Part shown: positions 10,472 to 19,893 of the stretch, one piece after another | Numbering within the stretch: the first letter of the stretch is position 1 | How the letters are laid out: each line of letters begins with the position of its first letter | Program-made: the position numbers and the translations under genes | The notes under the pieces: generated by a model | The model's database searches: none | Told to the model about the DNA's origin: nothing | The model's input: only the letters and a program-made list of their open reading frames with translations | IMG/VR virus record: IMGVR_UViG_3300013094_002669 | Span: 1-23,505 of that record | Reading direction: 5' to 3' (one strand) | Length of the DNA: 23,505 nucleotides | DNA from: a virus

Positions 10472-13400
10472 TAGACACGCCCCTGTGCAATCCTAAGTGC
10501 ATGCACAATAGCATCGTCAGGCATCTCCAGCATAGGCTTGGTTTCACCATCTAACGTCTTTTTGGCAGCTTTAAATAGCTTATCAACCTCAGGAATACGA
10601 CCGCCTGTAGCCCGTTGTGGCCGTTCTACTTCACCACCTTGCTTAAACCGACGCAAGCCTTTGCCCTTAACGCTGGCAACAAATTTTGGCGTCATTTTAA
10701 AGCCCGGATGCGGGAATTTTAACCCGCTTCTGGTTTCAGGATGATAAAACAACTCATTGTCTATATCCATTGACGGGTCATGGTCATGGAACATGGACCG
10801 ATAGATACGGGATTTGGTTTTCCCGTAATATTCAATGGTCTTATCAGCCTTGCTGGCGTTGTTTTCCCGTTCTGCTGCATTGTCTCCGATTGCAACGAAC
10901 AAAGGATGGTAAACGGTTTTTGGGCCTTTACCGCCTTGTTTGACTGGTTCTTCTTCTTTCCAGTCAAGGTTAAACCCATCTGGATTAGCGGCCAGACGTT
11001 TGACCATCTCTTTGGCTGCATGCTTTCCAAAGTTTGCCGCCAGATTTTTTTCAAAATCCTCGTTATTGACATCAAAAATATCATTATGAAGTTTTGTTTG
11101 GTCTTCAGCGCCCGGCCAAGGTTTTTCATAAATCCTTATTAAATTCCTACCAAATTCATTTTTAATAGGAACTACGTTGAAACCGGAAACAGGCATGCCG
11201 CGTTGATTACGAACAATCTGGTTCTGCCAAGGCGTCCAAGACACGGCATCATGGCCGCCATTGATGGCCCGATTAACCGTCAAGTTATTCGCCAAGCGGG
11301 TATATTTGTCTTCATCATCGCCAAATGGCAATTCAGGGTATTTTTTTACATCGTAACGATAGCCTCTGTATTTTTGACGATCATTGTAGGCTTGATTGTT
11401 AAGCATCCTGCGTTTTTGTCTTAAATCTTCGGTAATAGGCATGCCGGATGCTTCGGCATCAGCCAATTCCTTGTCAATTTTCTTTAATTCTTCTTCAGAT
11501 TTAATGGCTGCATGATACAGATTCCGATGTTCATCCGGATCATAAACATGGCGATCTTTCGTTCCATGCCTTTTGTCGTAAGTTTGATCTTCCCGGTAAC
11601 GGGCATTGAAGTCCGACTGGGTTTCATCTTCGTTCAAGATAGAATTAATATCTTCAGGCACGTATTTTTTTTCAATCACCTGCCCACGGGTGTGCATAAC
11701 GCGGTTTTCCGGCACTTGTGGGTAATGTGACGTGTTTGAAAAATAATAAGGAGCATTTGCCTTTTCATCGACATTCTGCTGTTCCATTTTTAAACGGTCT
11801 TCAATTTTTTGATGTGGGACAGTTGAAGCATTTTCGTCCCATACATAGCCATGATTATAGCCAAACCGATCAAGCAATTCGACATCTTTGTCTGATTGTT
11901 TCAAATGAATTGGCGGGATAAAGCCTTTTTTCTTTTCCGGCTCACCAGCGCGACCGGGTGCTTTAACCGCAACCTCGTATTGATCCTTATTATCTTGCGG
12001 GAGCCAATAACTGGTCATGTGTGTATGAACGGCATTACTACCCGTATAAACATGCGGCTGCGGCTTTGGAGAGTGCTGTTCCAGCAAATCCGCCAACTGG
12101 CTCATGCTAAGGTTATTTACGCCCTGTAAATGCTTTCCCGGCGTACCATTGTCTTCCATTAAATTGGAATGGAACAACTCGTACCGATCTGCACCGCCCT
12201 TGATAGCCCGCTGCAATGCATCCTCAGGAGAATATTGTTTCTGTAACTGCGTAGGATCGCCCTGATGAGTATCCAGAATAGCCTTTACAGACGGGCTATA
12301 CATCCCGGTCTCATCAATCTTAGGAGTCCGCATGGCGGGCATTGCGGGAGCCTGTGGCTGTGGCCGTGCCTGTGCCATTGCTTGGCTATGCTGGCGTATC
12401 TTGTTGACCACGTCCGTATGCTCAGGCGTACCCGGCGTTAACGTATCGCGGTGTGATACCAATTGCTTGATAACAGCGCGTGGGTCTGCTGGCGGTATCT
12501 CTCCACCCGGACCATAGCCAACGCGACCACCTGTGTTGTGGCCCTTTTTCTTTTTGAAAGGCTTAACTTCAATCTGAGACGCCGGAGCGGTTGACGCAGC
12601 CCTACGATAGAATTGCTGCGTCGCTTTTTCTCCAAAATTCATAAGGTTTTTAACCTTTTGCCAGCTTGTTTTGGCAACAGGAGAAGATTCAATTTCTTTT
12701 GTCAGAGCAATGATTTGCTTTGGATCACGGGTAGCAAGCATATTAACGAACTTACGGGCGCGTTGGTCTGCCATTAACTGTTTAATGTAATTAACGCCGC
12801 CAGCCGCCATCGTAACATAGCCAAAAGGCGTACCAAACAACCAAGCGCGTTCTGCCGCACTGAGTGCTACACCCAAAATGCCTAAGCCAGCAGGTGAGCC
12901 AAGTTTGGACAAATAACTTTTTACGGAATTATTGTTCGCCAAAAGTTTTGAAACATCTTCTTGTTTCATTACCTTGCCAACATCCAAAGCACTTTGGAGC
13001 CGTTCAAAATTGCGGGCTGGCCCTTCCACTGCCAATTTCTCAGCGGGTTTCCAATTGAATACTTCCTGAGCCAATGCGCGGTTGTCCGCATTGCTCATTA
13101 GTTTATTCCATTGCTTAATACCCCAATCACCTTGGCGGATCATGGCATGGGCTTGCTGCATTGCTCCAGCTTGATACAGAGCCTTTTCTGTATCGCCCAT
13201 TTGGTCAAACTCATTCAACGCAAGAGCGCGTCTTGCTGGCCTTTTTTCAGGGCTAAGGTTCTGCACAAAGCTTGAACCACGATCCAAGGCTGTTGGGCCT
13301 TCACGGACATCGCCATAGGCTTCACGGGCTGCAATAAGAGGATTATCCATCTTTTTGCTTTTGAAGTACTTGTCCATCGCGTCTTGAATGTCTTTCGACA

Positions 13401-14925
13401 ATTCAACGCCATTTTCTTCCGGACGCTTGGCGGCATAACGCGCCAATTTATCCCAGAACTCTAACGGTGCGCTGTTAAGAACGCCGTCTTCTGTCTGTGA
13501 ACCCACCTTCCAAAGACCTGTTTCTTCATCCTTGGATAAGAAATTTACCGGGTCCAAACCTTCCCGGTTACGCCGCCTATTTACGGCATTCTGAGCCATT
13601 TGGGCAAAACTTTGGGACATTGGGTCTTCCAACGTCCGGGCCAATGCACTACTCATTACCGCAGGATTTTGGCGATATGCTTCACCAAACGTCTTATCGT
13701 ACAGTCCTTCACGAACATCCCGTGCAAATTGCGGGATATTTTGCGTAGGAGGAACTTCGGTTAATTCATCTTGAATACCGTTCTCAGACCGCCAACGGTT
13801 CAACGCCGTCAACGTAGAATCTTGATGCATCGTACCAAGCAAACTGCTGGCCGTTTGATCAACGGCATCCGCAATCTGATTGTGATCGCTCATCAATCTG
13901 CGGATTTCTTCATTGATATCTTCGCGATTCATCGACGTATTGTTGACGAACTTTTTAATTACATCAGACGGAGAATCCGACAGCGCCATATAAAGGCGAA
14001 TACGGGATTGGTCTTCAGGAATGCCAGCCGCTATTTCAGCCTCTCTGATTTCCTGCATTTTATTTGAAGATAGGCCAGCATATTCCCCGGTACGTTGTAA
14101 CCGTTGGAACTCTTGCACAATTTTGCTTGTTGTAACGTCAGATGGCGGAACAAGATACATGTCACGGATGTTTTCATCCGATAGGCCCGCCTTAGATAAA
14201 GCAGAACCTAACCCCGGAGCAGCGTATCTTTCTGCCGCCATAGGCGCGATAAGCGCCCCCGCCATACGTGCATATGGCTCATACTTGCTTCCTGCGGTAG
14301 CTTCACCTGCGGCTTCGGACCCGACGCCAGCGATACCCGCACGGCCAAGAGCGGCAACGAAAGGTTCTTCCAATCCGGGGACAAGAGCCGTTAACGCCGC
14401 AGGGGCAACCTCCGCAGCCGACTGGACGTACTTACCTGTTGTTGTTTTTGCTTGGTAACCAGCGCCGGGAAGGTTTTCCTCTGCCATTTTTGTAGTGGCG
14501 GCACTTGTCGGGACATAGCCCACATAGTCACGATCAGGAGAAGCGCGGTCAGCTTCTACCTTTTTCCAATACGTATCTGCTGCACCCGGATCAGTTAAGC
14601 CAAGGTTTTCTCCAGCTTTTCTGCCATAGTAACCTAATTCTTCCCCGCTCCAACGAGCCGCAGCGCCAATGTCGCCGGGAAGGCCAGCAAGGGCCGCTGT
14701 ACCACGTTCCAAGCCAGCACCAGCGGAACGGGCAACATCCTCCGCCGTACTGACCGGAGGTTCAGCGGCTGCCTTTGCTACGGGTTTTTTGGGTTGATTA
14801 CTTAATAAGTCGCCAAAGAGCGATTCATCAGATGGTTTTGCACCTGATGAAGGAGCCGCCTCTGGTTGCGCGGCAGCGGTCTTATCTGTTGGTGGCAACA
14901 AATCGCCAAACAGAGATTCTGCCAT
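10471..14925 (-). CDS. Giant virion (ejection/polyvalent-type) protein, 1484 residues
   Basis: The N-terminus is disordered and repeats ESLFGDLL at residues 3-10 and 34-41. Alanine/glycine-rich and helical regions follow (about 60-660). A hydrophobic segment around 672-715 (SPAGLGILGVALSAAERAWL, then FGYVTMAAGG) could insert in a membrane. After GGRVGYGPGGE (about 798) comes a domain (about 955-1240) with QYEVAVKAP, NEDETQSDFNARYRED and NGGHDAVSWTPWQ. This recalls the domain with I-Q-S-D-W-H and G-Y-D-x-x-x-W-T found in large phage polyvalent proteins. The C-terminus carries RATGGRIPEVDKLFKAAKK. Size, place before the lysis genes and neighbour with a transglycosylase domain suggest a protein ejected with the DNA. 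GGAG lies 8 bases before the ATG. Confidence 0.65.
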   Translation of the reverse strand: MAESLFGDLLPPTDKTAAAQPEAAPSSGAKPSDESLFGDLLSNQPKKPVAKAAAEPPVSTAEDVARSAGAGLERGTAALAGLPGDIGAAARWSGEELGYYGRKAGENLGLTDPGAADTYWKKVEADRASPDRDYVGYVPTSAATTKMAEENLPGAGYQAKTTTGKYVQSAAEVAPAALTALVPGLEEPFVAALGRAGIAGVGSEAAGEATAGSKYEPYARMAGALIAPMAAERYAAPGLGSALSKAGLSDENIRDMYLVPPSDVTTSKIVQEFQRLQRTGEYAGLSSNKMQEIREAEIAAGIPEDQSRIRLYMALSDSPSDVIKKFVNNTSMNREDINEEIRRLMSDHNQIADAVDQTASSLLGTMHQDSTLTALNRWRSENGIQDELTEVPPTQNIPQFARDVREGLYDKTFGEAYRQNPAVMSSALARTLEDPMSQSFAQMAQNAVNRRRNREGLDPVNFLSKDEETGLWKVGSQTEDGVLNSAPLEFWDKLARYAAKRPEENGVELSKDIQDAMDKYFKSKKMDNPLIAAREAYGDVREGPTALDRGSSFVQNLSPEKRPARRALALNEFDQMGDTEKALYQAGAMQQAHAMIRQGDWGIKQWNKLMSNADNRALAQEVFNWKPAEKLAVEGPARNFERLQSALDVGKVMKQEDVSKLLANNNSVKSYLSKLGSPAGLGILGVALSAAERAWLFGTPFGYVTMAAGGVNYIKQLMADQRARKFVNMLATRDPKQIIALTKEIESSPVAKTSWQKVKNLMNFGEKATQQFYRRAASTAPASQIEVKPFKKKKGHNTGGRVGYGPGGEIPPADPRAVIKQLVSHRDTLTPGTPEHTDVVNKIRQHSQAMAQARPQPQAPAMPAMRTPKIDETGMYSPSVKAILDTHQGDPTQLQKQYSPEDALQRAIKGGADRYELFHSNLMEDNGTPGKHLQGVNNLSMSQLADLLEQHSPKPQPHVYTGSNAVHTHMTSYWLPQDNKDQYEVAVKAPGRAGEPEKKKGFIPPIHLKQSDKDVELLDRFGYNHGYVWDENASTVPHQKIEDRLKMEQQNVDEKANAPYYFSNTSHYPQVPENRVMHTRGQVIEKKYVPEDINSILNEDETQSDFNARYREDQTYDKRHGTKDRHVYDPDEHRNLYHAAIKSEEELKKIDKELADAEASGMPITEDLRQKRRMLNNQAYNDRQKYRGYRYDVKKYPELPFGDDEDKYTRLANNLTVNRAINGGHDAVSWTPWQNQIVRNQRGMPVSGFNVVPIKNEFGRNLIRIYEKPWPGAEDQTKLHNDIFDVNNEDFEKNLAANFGKHAAKEMVKRLAANPDGFNLDWKEEEPVKQGGKGPKTVYHPLFVAIGDNAAERENNASKADKTIEYYGKTKSRIYRSMFHDHDPSMDIDNELFYHPETRSGLKFPHPGFKMTPKFVASVKGKGLRRFKQGGEVERPQRATGGRIPEVDKLFKAAKKTLDGETKPMLEMPDDAIVHALRIAQGRV
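14807..14919 (-). repeat. Short coding repeat ESLFGDLL
   Basis: Two copies of a segment encoding ESLFGDLL lie at the start of the 1484-residue virion protein (near 14807-14826 and 14900-14919). Their DNA is alike but not identical, so selection on the peptide is likely. Confidence 0.6.
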
Positions 14926-14930
14926 TTTGG

Positions 14931-17900
14931 TTACTCCACAAAATTACGCGCAAAATTCTTAACGTGATATTTTTTCCAAACATAATCATTGATTTGTTTG
15001 ACAGCCTCATCCTTTTTATCAGTATGAGACAAATCTATCAAACGAGTGATGGCATTTTCACGACGCTTAGGACCGTCTGGATTATCCGGATCAATTGGAT
15101 CCGTCTCTTGCGTATTACCCATCAAATCAACCATAGCTTGTTTTTCAGCATTATATTTTGCAGTCGGATGCAATTTATTGATTGTATCCTGCATATTCAT
15201 GCCATAGCCGCGTGAAGCTTGACCATACTCCGTCATTGTCTTCAAACGATCCAATTCACGTTGTCCACCCGCTGCCAAAGAGGCAAGGATAGTAGCACGG
15301 GCCGTTGGCGTCTGTTCAGATGCAGGGAAAGCATTAGCCGTTTCCAACAAAGATGAAGCCGCTTCATTCCCGTGGCTTTTTGCTACCGCAGCCAAACGAG
15401 CGACCTTTCTCATTAATTGGTCGCTTGTAATATCCCGATCAGTAATGGCAAGAGTTGGGTCTATCTTTAAATCATCTTTCAACTCAGCATAGCTTAGTGT
15501 GGACATCACGGCATTTGCCAGACGTTGACGTTCCTGAGCCAACGGACCGCCACCAGAGAAATCGCCTTCTTTCAAATCGCCCATGTCGGCTGCTGCTCTG
15601 AACAACGTGGAAAGGTCAGATTTTGCATCCTGAGCCGCTGCGGCCTTTTGGCGTTGCGCTTTAATCTGAGATTCAAATGCTTCTTTCGCATTAGCAGAAA
15701 GCGTTGGATAAGGACCATTTTTCATTAAATCTTCTCTGGCAACCTTTTGAATATAGTTGGATTCATCAGACATATCCGAAGATTCAAAGCCGGGTTTACC
15801 AGTAGGAATTGGAGCCGTTGTTGTTGGCACTCCTAATGGGCCAGTTGCATTACCAAGAACGGTAAATTTGCCGCCATTAGCCGTTGAATACGTTTGGCCC
15901 GGTTCTGTTAAAAACGGAAGCATTCTTTGCGTAATTTGTCCGTTTTCATCTATTGTCGAAACAATATTACCAAGGTCAGTTTGACGCGTTCCGGTAGCCA
16001 TACCAGTCTGACGTGCAGAGAATGCAGCCGCCCGTTGCTGTTCAGCTTCAGCCTGTGCCTTCATTGTAGCGCGTTCTTGTTCGTTTTGCGTGACCATGCC
16101 CTTAGCATATGCATCAGCAGCATTTGCCAAGTTGGAGGTAAATGCACCCGGAGCCATCAAACGAGCAAAGAAGTTAAGCGTATTCATTTGGTTAATATCG
16201 CGTGGCGGCGGGGCGATATATGGAGGCAACGAAGCTGACTGAGCAGGTGCAGCATTTACTGCTGGCATATCTGCTTCTTTTACAGGTGAGTTATCGGTTG
16301 CATTTTCGGTATCAGCGGGAAGCCCCAAAATATTTGAACTATCCGTAATTTTTGGTTGAATCGGTGCTGTTTTTGCCGATTGGGTTGTTTCTGGAATAAT
16401 AGGCTGCTGTTTCTGATCTTTTTCAGATTCATAAGCCTCATTTGGATTCGCAACTCTTGACAAGTTTGAAACTACAGGAGCCAACAATTTGCCTGTCAAT
16501 GGGCTACGACGTGAATAATATGCCTCATTTGGATTCATAATTGGGTTACCGCCCGGATTATCCATTTTGGCAATTTGTTCAGGCGTCATTGGTAATACTG
16601 CGCCACGACTGTCGGAACGAGGTGGGACCGTCCCGGAAAAATCATCAGCTTTGGAAGGATCAGATTTTGAAACATTTTGATCCTTAGTGCGTTCTTCGTA
16701 AGACGCAGGAAGACCTGATGGGCTAATCTGAGGAACAGAGAACCCACCTTTCCAAGGGCCAATACCAAGTTTTTTGGCTACCCAAGAAGCATAAGAATCA
16801 TCCGATGAATCATCTACACCAGCCAGATTGTAATTCTCATCTGCTCCGGGTGTAGTGCTTCCACCGCCAAATCCCGAAAGATTTGGGCTAATTGCTGCCC
16901 CATCAGCCGCATGGATACGGCCACCTTTGGCAGAACCAAGGACGCCTTTCGCCGCCAAAGCCTGAAGCTGCGGGCTAAGAGAACCAACGCCAGCACCTGC
17001 AAAGTCTTGCGCTCTTGTTTGAATATCTTTTTCAGAAGGCATGCCATATTGCATGGCAATAGGTGTAAACCCGCCAGTGGCATAATGGTGGGCGCGAATT
17101 AACCCGCCACGGGCATTGTTGCCACCGCCGCCTTCACCACCTTCGCCGCCTTCAGTGTCGCGGGATGCAGCATTTAACGTTTCGCCTTGTGATATAAGTC
17201 CGGGACCAATTGGTGCGCTATAAATATTTGCGCGGTCACCAGACGTGTCACGGCTTTGCGAATTGTCTCCGCGACCAGCTTCAACAGCCCCCGGAGCCTG
17301 AGAAGGAAGACTTTCTGGGCTTGATTGTTGAACATCCATGCTTGCTGGACGTTCAGGTGGTAAAGGTGCTGGACCCGGAGGCATAATGCCTCTGTTAACA
17401 TCAACCAAACCAGTACCTAATACACCTTGGGTATATGCCCCTTGGGTCGGGTCTTGACCAGCTTGTACAGCGGCCTTGTAAGCACCCGGCCCCATATTAT
17501 AAGCCGCGATAGCACCGGGAATTGTTCCGGTGTAGTTAAACATATCTGATAAATATTGTTGTGCTAATGCAGGAGCAACATTTGGATCAGCCCGCATACT
17601 TGAATCATAATTTAACCCAAGTTCCGTAGCAGCTTGACGTGCGGCTGGATTATGCATTTGGAATTGACCCAAAGCTGCCCCGCCATCCCCAACTGCCGTA
17701 TTAGGATTTTTGATCCCGCCAGACTCTTGAGCGGCAATAGCTGCCAATAAGCCGGATGATGCATCCGTATTATAATCTTTTCTGGCAGCAAGATCAGCGC
17801 CGCCAGCAAGCGGGTCAGTGATTTGATTAATTTGCCGTTGGTCTTGGGTGTTGGCCGTTAAGCCATCAACAAGCCCACTATAGGTTGGGGGTTCACCCAT

Positions 17901-19430
17901 CGAAGACACAACGCCCGTATAATTCGGGTCATAAGGCGTTTTGTTTACGTTTGTTGTCCCCTCCAACTTAGCGGCAATTCCACTTATTAATCCACCCAAT
18001 GGACCGCCGGGATTAAACGCAGTTCCGGAGCCACCGCCAGCATCATAAGGGCCATAGCCGCCGCCACCTACCGGGCCGTTGCTGCTTGTATAATCAGGAG
18101 AGTACTGAGCGTTACGGGCAGTTACTCCTCCTTGATCTTGACCACCATGCCCACCAGTTACCGCAGCAGCAACTCCCGGCGCGGGAGGTGTGGTTGCAGT
18201 TGGGGCAGTTACAGCAGTTGGCGTTGTTGGCTGCCAAGGAGGCGTTGCTCCTTGGAAAGATTTTTGATATTTCTGATATAGTTGTTGCAGAACGTCGTAT
18301 GGAGCGCCAGCGTTCACAGCATCATTATAATCATTATATGCTTGGGTGACAGGGCTGACGGGAACTGAACCCGCATCAGCATATTCGGCGCGTCCACCGT
18401 CTTTAAACGCTGGGAACAAACTGGAAGCAGCAGAACCTGCTCCGGAAACAAAGTTTCCAAGGCCCGATAATGCCGTAGCAAATGGGTTGTTTGATGTTGA
18501 ACCCGGATTAGCCAATGCGCCCAATGTGCCAAGACCGCCAGAAAGCAAGCCAGCATTTGAAATAGTTGGGCTATACATCGTAGACGTGCCACCAAGAGAC
18601 GGAGCCGTTCCAGAAGCCAACTGGGCATACCAACCAAGCTGTTGGTAAGGGTACATTTGCTGATTAAGATATTGTTGATAGGCGGTAGACAAGCCAGCTT
18701 GTTGCTGTTGTTGTTCTGCCGAACCATAGCCGTATTGGGCCTGAGCCTGTTGCAATGCAGCTTGCTGGCCTTGTGTCCCAAGGTTGGCAAGGTTAAGCGC
18801 ACCCTGAGACATAAGGTTGCGATTCTGCAATTGCGTAGCAAGGTCAACGCCCTGTTGTTGCGTGAACATTTGCTGGGCTTGGTTATAACCTTGCCCAAGA
18901 AGATTAGAAATAGTTGCGTTATTGGCTAGGTTTTGTTGACGAGCCAATTCAGCCTGAGCAATACCAGCCCGGTCACCGCCATACGCACCTTGACCAATCG
19001 CACTGCCCAACGCTTGTTGTTGTTGTTGGGCATTCGTCTGATTGATATTCGCAACCGCAGAACCTACCACATTATTTAAATATGGGTTCATGTATTGGTT
19101 GATTGAATTTTGTGAAAATTGCTGCATTTGCAAAGGGTTAGTAGCAGCAGCCGCAAGGCCCGTAGCCGCTTGGAAATTAGGTTGCGTATAACCTTGCAAG
19201 CCCGCAATAGACTGCCCCGCCTGAGCCTGATTAGGGGTAAAGGGCGCGACTAATCCGGGGTTATATTGTGAATATTGCGCCGCTGTATCCGGCGTATATT
19301 GCGGATATGGCTGTTGCGATTGCGTACCCGCACGGGTCAACAAATCCGTGATGGTATTTTGCAAAATTGCGGGTGGTTGATACGTCGACGATTGGGAAGA
19401 GCCAAACAGGCTGTTTAAGAAATTACCCAT
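14931..19430 (-). CDS. Giant internal virion protein with lytic transglycosylase domain, 1499 residues
   Basis: The N-terminal 300 residues are rich in Q, N, A and Y and include YMNPYLNNVVGSAV and GGDRAGIAQAELARQQ, typical of podoviral internal/tail proteins. A disordered linker follows. Residues about 555-665 form an SLT transglycosylase domain: AAIAAQESGGIKNPNTAVGD with the catalytic glutamate E569, GGAALGQFQMHNPAARQA and AIAAYNMGPGAYKAA. It should open the host wall for DNA entry, as T7 gp16 does. Further linkers hold GGR-type motifs (AKGGRIHAADG) and two NPNEAY copies. A helical C-terminal region (about 1250-1499) ends the protein. The start overlaps the acetyltransferase stop by 8 bases. 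A fusion of smaller ancestral genes is likely given the many low-complexity joins. Confidence 0.8.
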   Translation of the reverse strand: MGNFLNSLFGSSQSSTYQPPAILQNTITDLLTRAGTQSQQPYPQYTPDTAAQYSQYNPGLVAPFTPNQAQAGQSIAGLQGYTQPNFQAATGLAAAATNPLQMQQFSQNSINQYMNPYLNNVVGSAVANINQTNAQQQQQALGSAIGQGAYGGDRAGIAQAELARQQNLANNATISNLLGQGYNQAQQMFTQQQGVDLATQLQNRNLMSQGALNLANLGTQGQQAALQQAQAQYGYGSAEQQQQQAGLSTAYQQYLNQQMYPYQQLGWYAQLASGTAPSLGGTSTMYSPTISNAGLLSGGLGTLGALANPGSTSNNPFATALSGLGNFVSGAGSAASSLFPAFKDGGRAEYADAGSVPVSPVTQAYNDYNDAVNAGAPYDVLQQLYQKYQKSFQGATPPWQPTTPTAVTAPTATTPPAPGVAAAVTGGHGGQDQGGVTARNAQYSPDYTSSNGPVGGGGYGPYDAGGGSGTAFNPGGPLGGLISGIAAKLEGTTNVNKTPYDPNYTGVVSSMGEPPTYSGLVDGLTANTQDQRQINQITDPLAGGADLAARKDYNTDASSGLLAAIAAQESGGIKNPNTAVGDGGAALGQFQMHNPAARQAATELGLNYDSSMRADPNVAPALAQQYLSDMFNYTGTIPGAIAAYNMGPGAYKAAVQAGQDPTQGAYTQGVLGTGLVDVNRGIMPPGPAPLPPERPASMDVQQSSPESLPSQAPGAVEAGRGDNSQSRDTSGDRANIYSAPIGPGLISQGETLNAASRDTEGGEGGEGGGGNNARGGLIRAHHYATGGFTPIAMQYGMPSEKDIQTRAQDFAGAGVGSLSPQLQALAAKGVLGSAKGGRIHAADGAAISPNLSGFGGGSTTPGADENYNLAGVDDSSDDSYASWVAKKLGIGPWKGGFSVPQISPSGLPASYEERTKDQNVSKSDPSKADDFSGTVPPRSDSRGAVLPMTPEQIAKMDNPGGNPIMNPNEAYYSRRSPLTGKLLAPVVSNLSRVANPNEAYESEKDQKQQPIIPETTQSAKTAPIQPKITDSSNILGLPADTENATDNSPVKEADMPAVNAAPAQSASLPPYIAPPPRDINQMNTLNFFARLMAPGAFTSNLANAADAYAKGMVTQNEQERATMKAQAEAEQQRAAAFSARQTGMATGTRQTDLGNIVSTIDENGQITQRMLPFLTEPGQTYSTANGGKFTVLGNATGPLGVPTTTAPIPTGKPGFESSDMSDESNYIQKVAREDLMKNGPYPTLSANAKEAFESQIKAQRQKAAAAQDAKSDLSTLFRAAADMGDLKEGDFSGGGPLAQERQRLANAVMSTLSYAELKDDLKIDPTLAITDRDITSDQLMRKVARLAAVAKSHGNEAASSLLETANAFPASEQTPTARATILASLAAGGQRELDRLKTMTEYGQASRGYGMNMQDTINKLHPTAKYNAEKQAMVDLMGNTQETDPIDPDNPDGPKRRENAITRLIDLSHTDKKDEAVKQINDYVWKKYHVKNFARNFVE

Positions 19431-19893
19431 GATTTGGAACCCTCGTCATCGAATTGTTGTACATGAAGAACGCCCCCGCTTTCGGGAACTGCCGTTCATA
19501 AAGTTTTACCTTCGCTTCTGTCCGATAATTGGACACCACGCCCAAAATTAACGGAAGTTGCATTTCGTCAGAAATGTTTTTGGCAAAAGCAATTAGGTCT
19601 TTTGCCCGTGTCGACCGCCTGAAATCAGGGTGAACAAAGTTGAATACTTCATTCAGAAACCAGTCGGAAGAATACCATAATTGGTCGGGAACAAGACAAA
19701 TCATGCCCTCCAAACCAGTTTCACCTTCAATTACACCAATAACGCCATAGCGGCGGCTGGTGGCTCTTGCAATAAATTCCCGCGTTTTTTCATCGTCCCA
19801 TTCAAAAATGCCGTTTTCCTCATGCATCATTTTAAGAAATGCATGAACGTCGGCCTCATCTTCAGGGGCAGCAATGCGAACGCGGTAATCCAT
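19423..19893 (-). CDS. GNAT-family acetyltransferase
   Basis: The 156-residue protein follows the GNAT order: strand and helix (YRVRIAAPEDEADVHAFLKM), then strands GVIGVIEGETGLEGMICLVP. The acetyl-CoA site region follows, NFVHPDFRRSTRAKDLIAFA, where R-R-S-T-R-A replaces the usual Q/R-x-x-G-x-A/G loop. Next comes LPLILGVVSNYRTEAKVKLY and a terminal strand with FFMYN. The loop lacks the first glycine, which is tolerated in some phage GNATs. Small acetyltransferases between tail and internal virion genes are common in podoviruses; the substrate is unknown and could be a virion or host protein. It is coupled on both sides (TAATG upstream, 8-base overlap downstream). Confidence 0.8.
   Translation of the reverse strand: MDYRVRIAAPEDEADVHAFLKMMHEENGIFEWDDEKTREFIARATSRRYGVIGVIEGETGLEGMICLVPDQLWYSSDWFLNEVFNFVHPDFRRSTRAKDLIAFAKNISDEMQLPLILGVVSNYRTEAKVKLYERQFPKAGAFFMYNNSMTRVPNHG

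Noticed and set aside
16430-16540. Two copies of a sequence encoding NPNEAY in the 1499-residue protein
   Set aside because: A short coding repeat in a disordered linker; noted in the gene entry but too small to be treated as a DNA element.
18314-18898. 194-residue open frame within the 1499-residue gene
   Set aside because: It is a shifted-frame shadow of the glutamine-rich coding region with no domain pattern.
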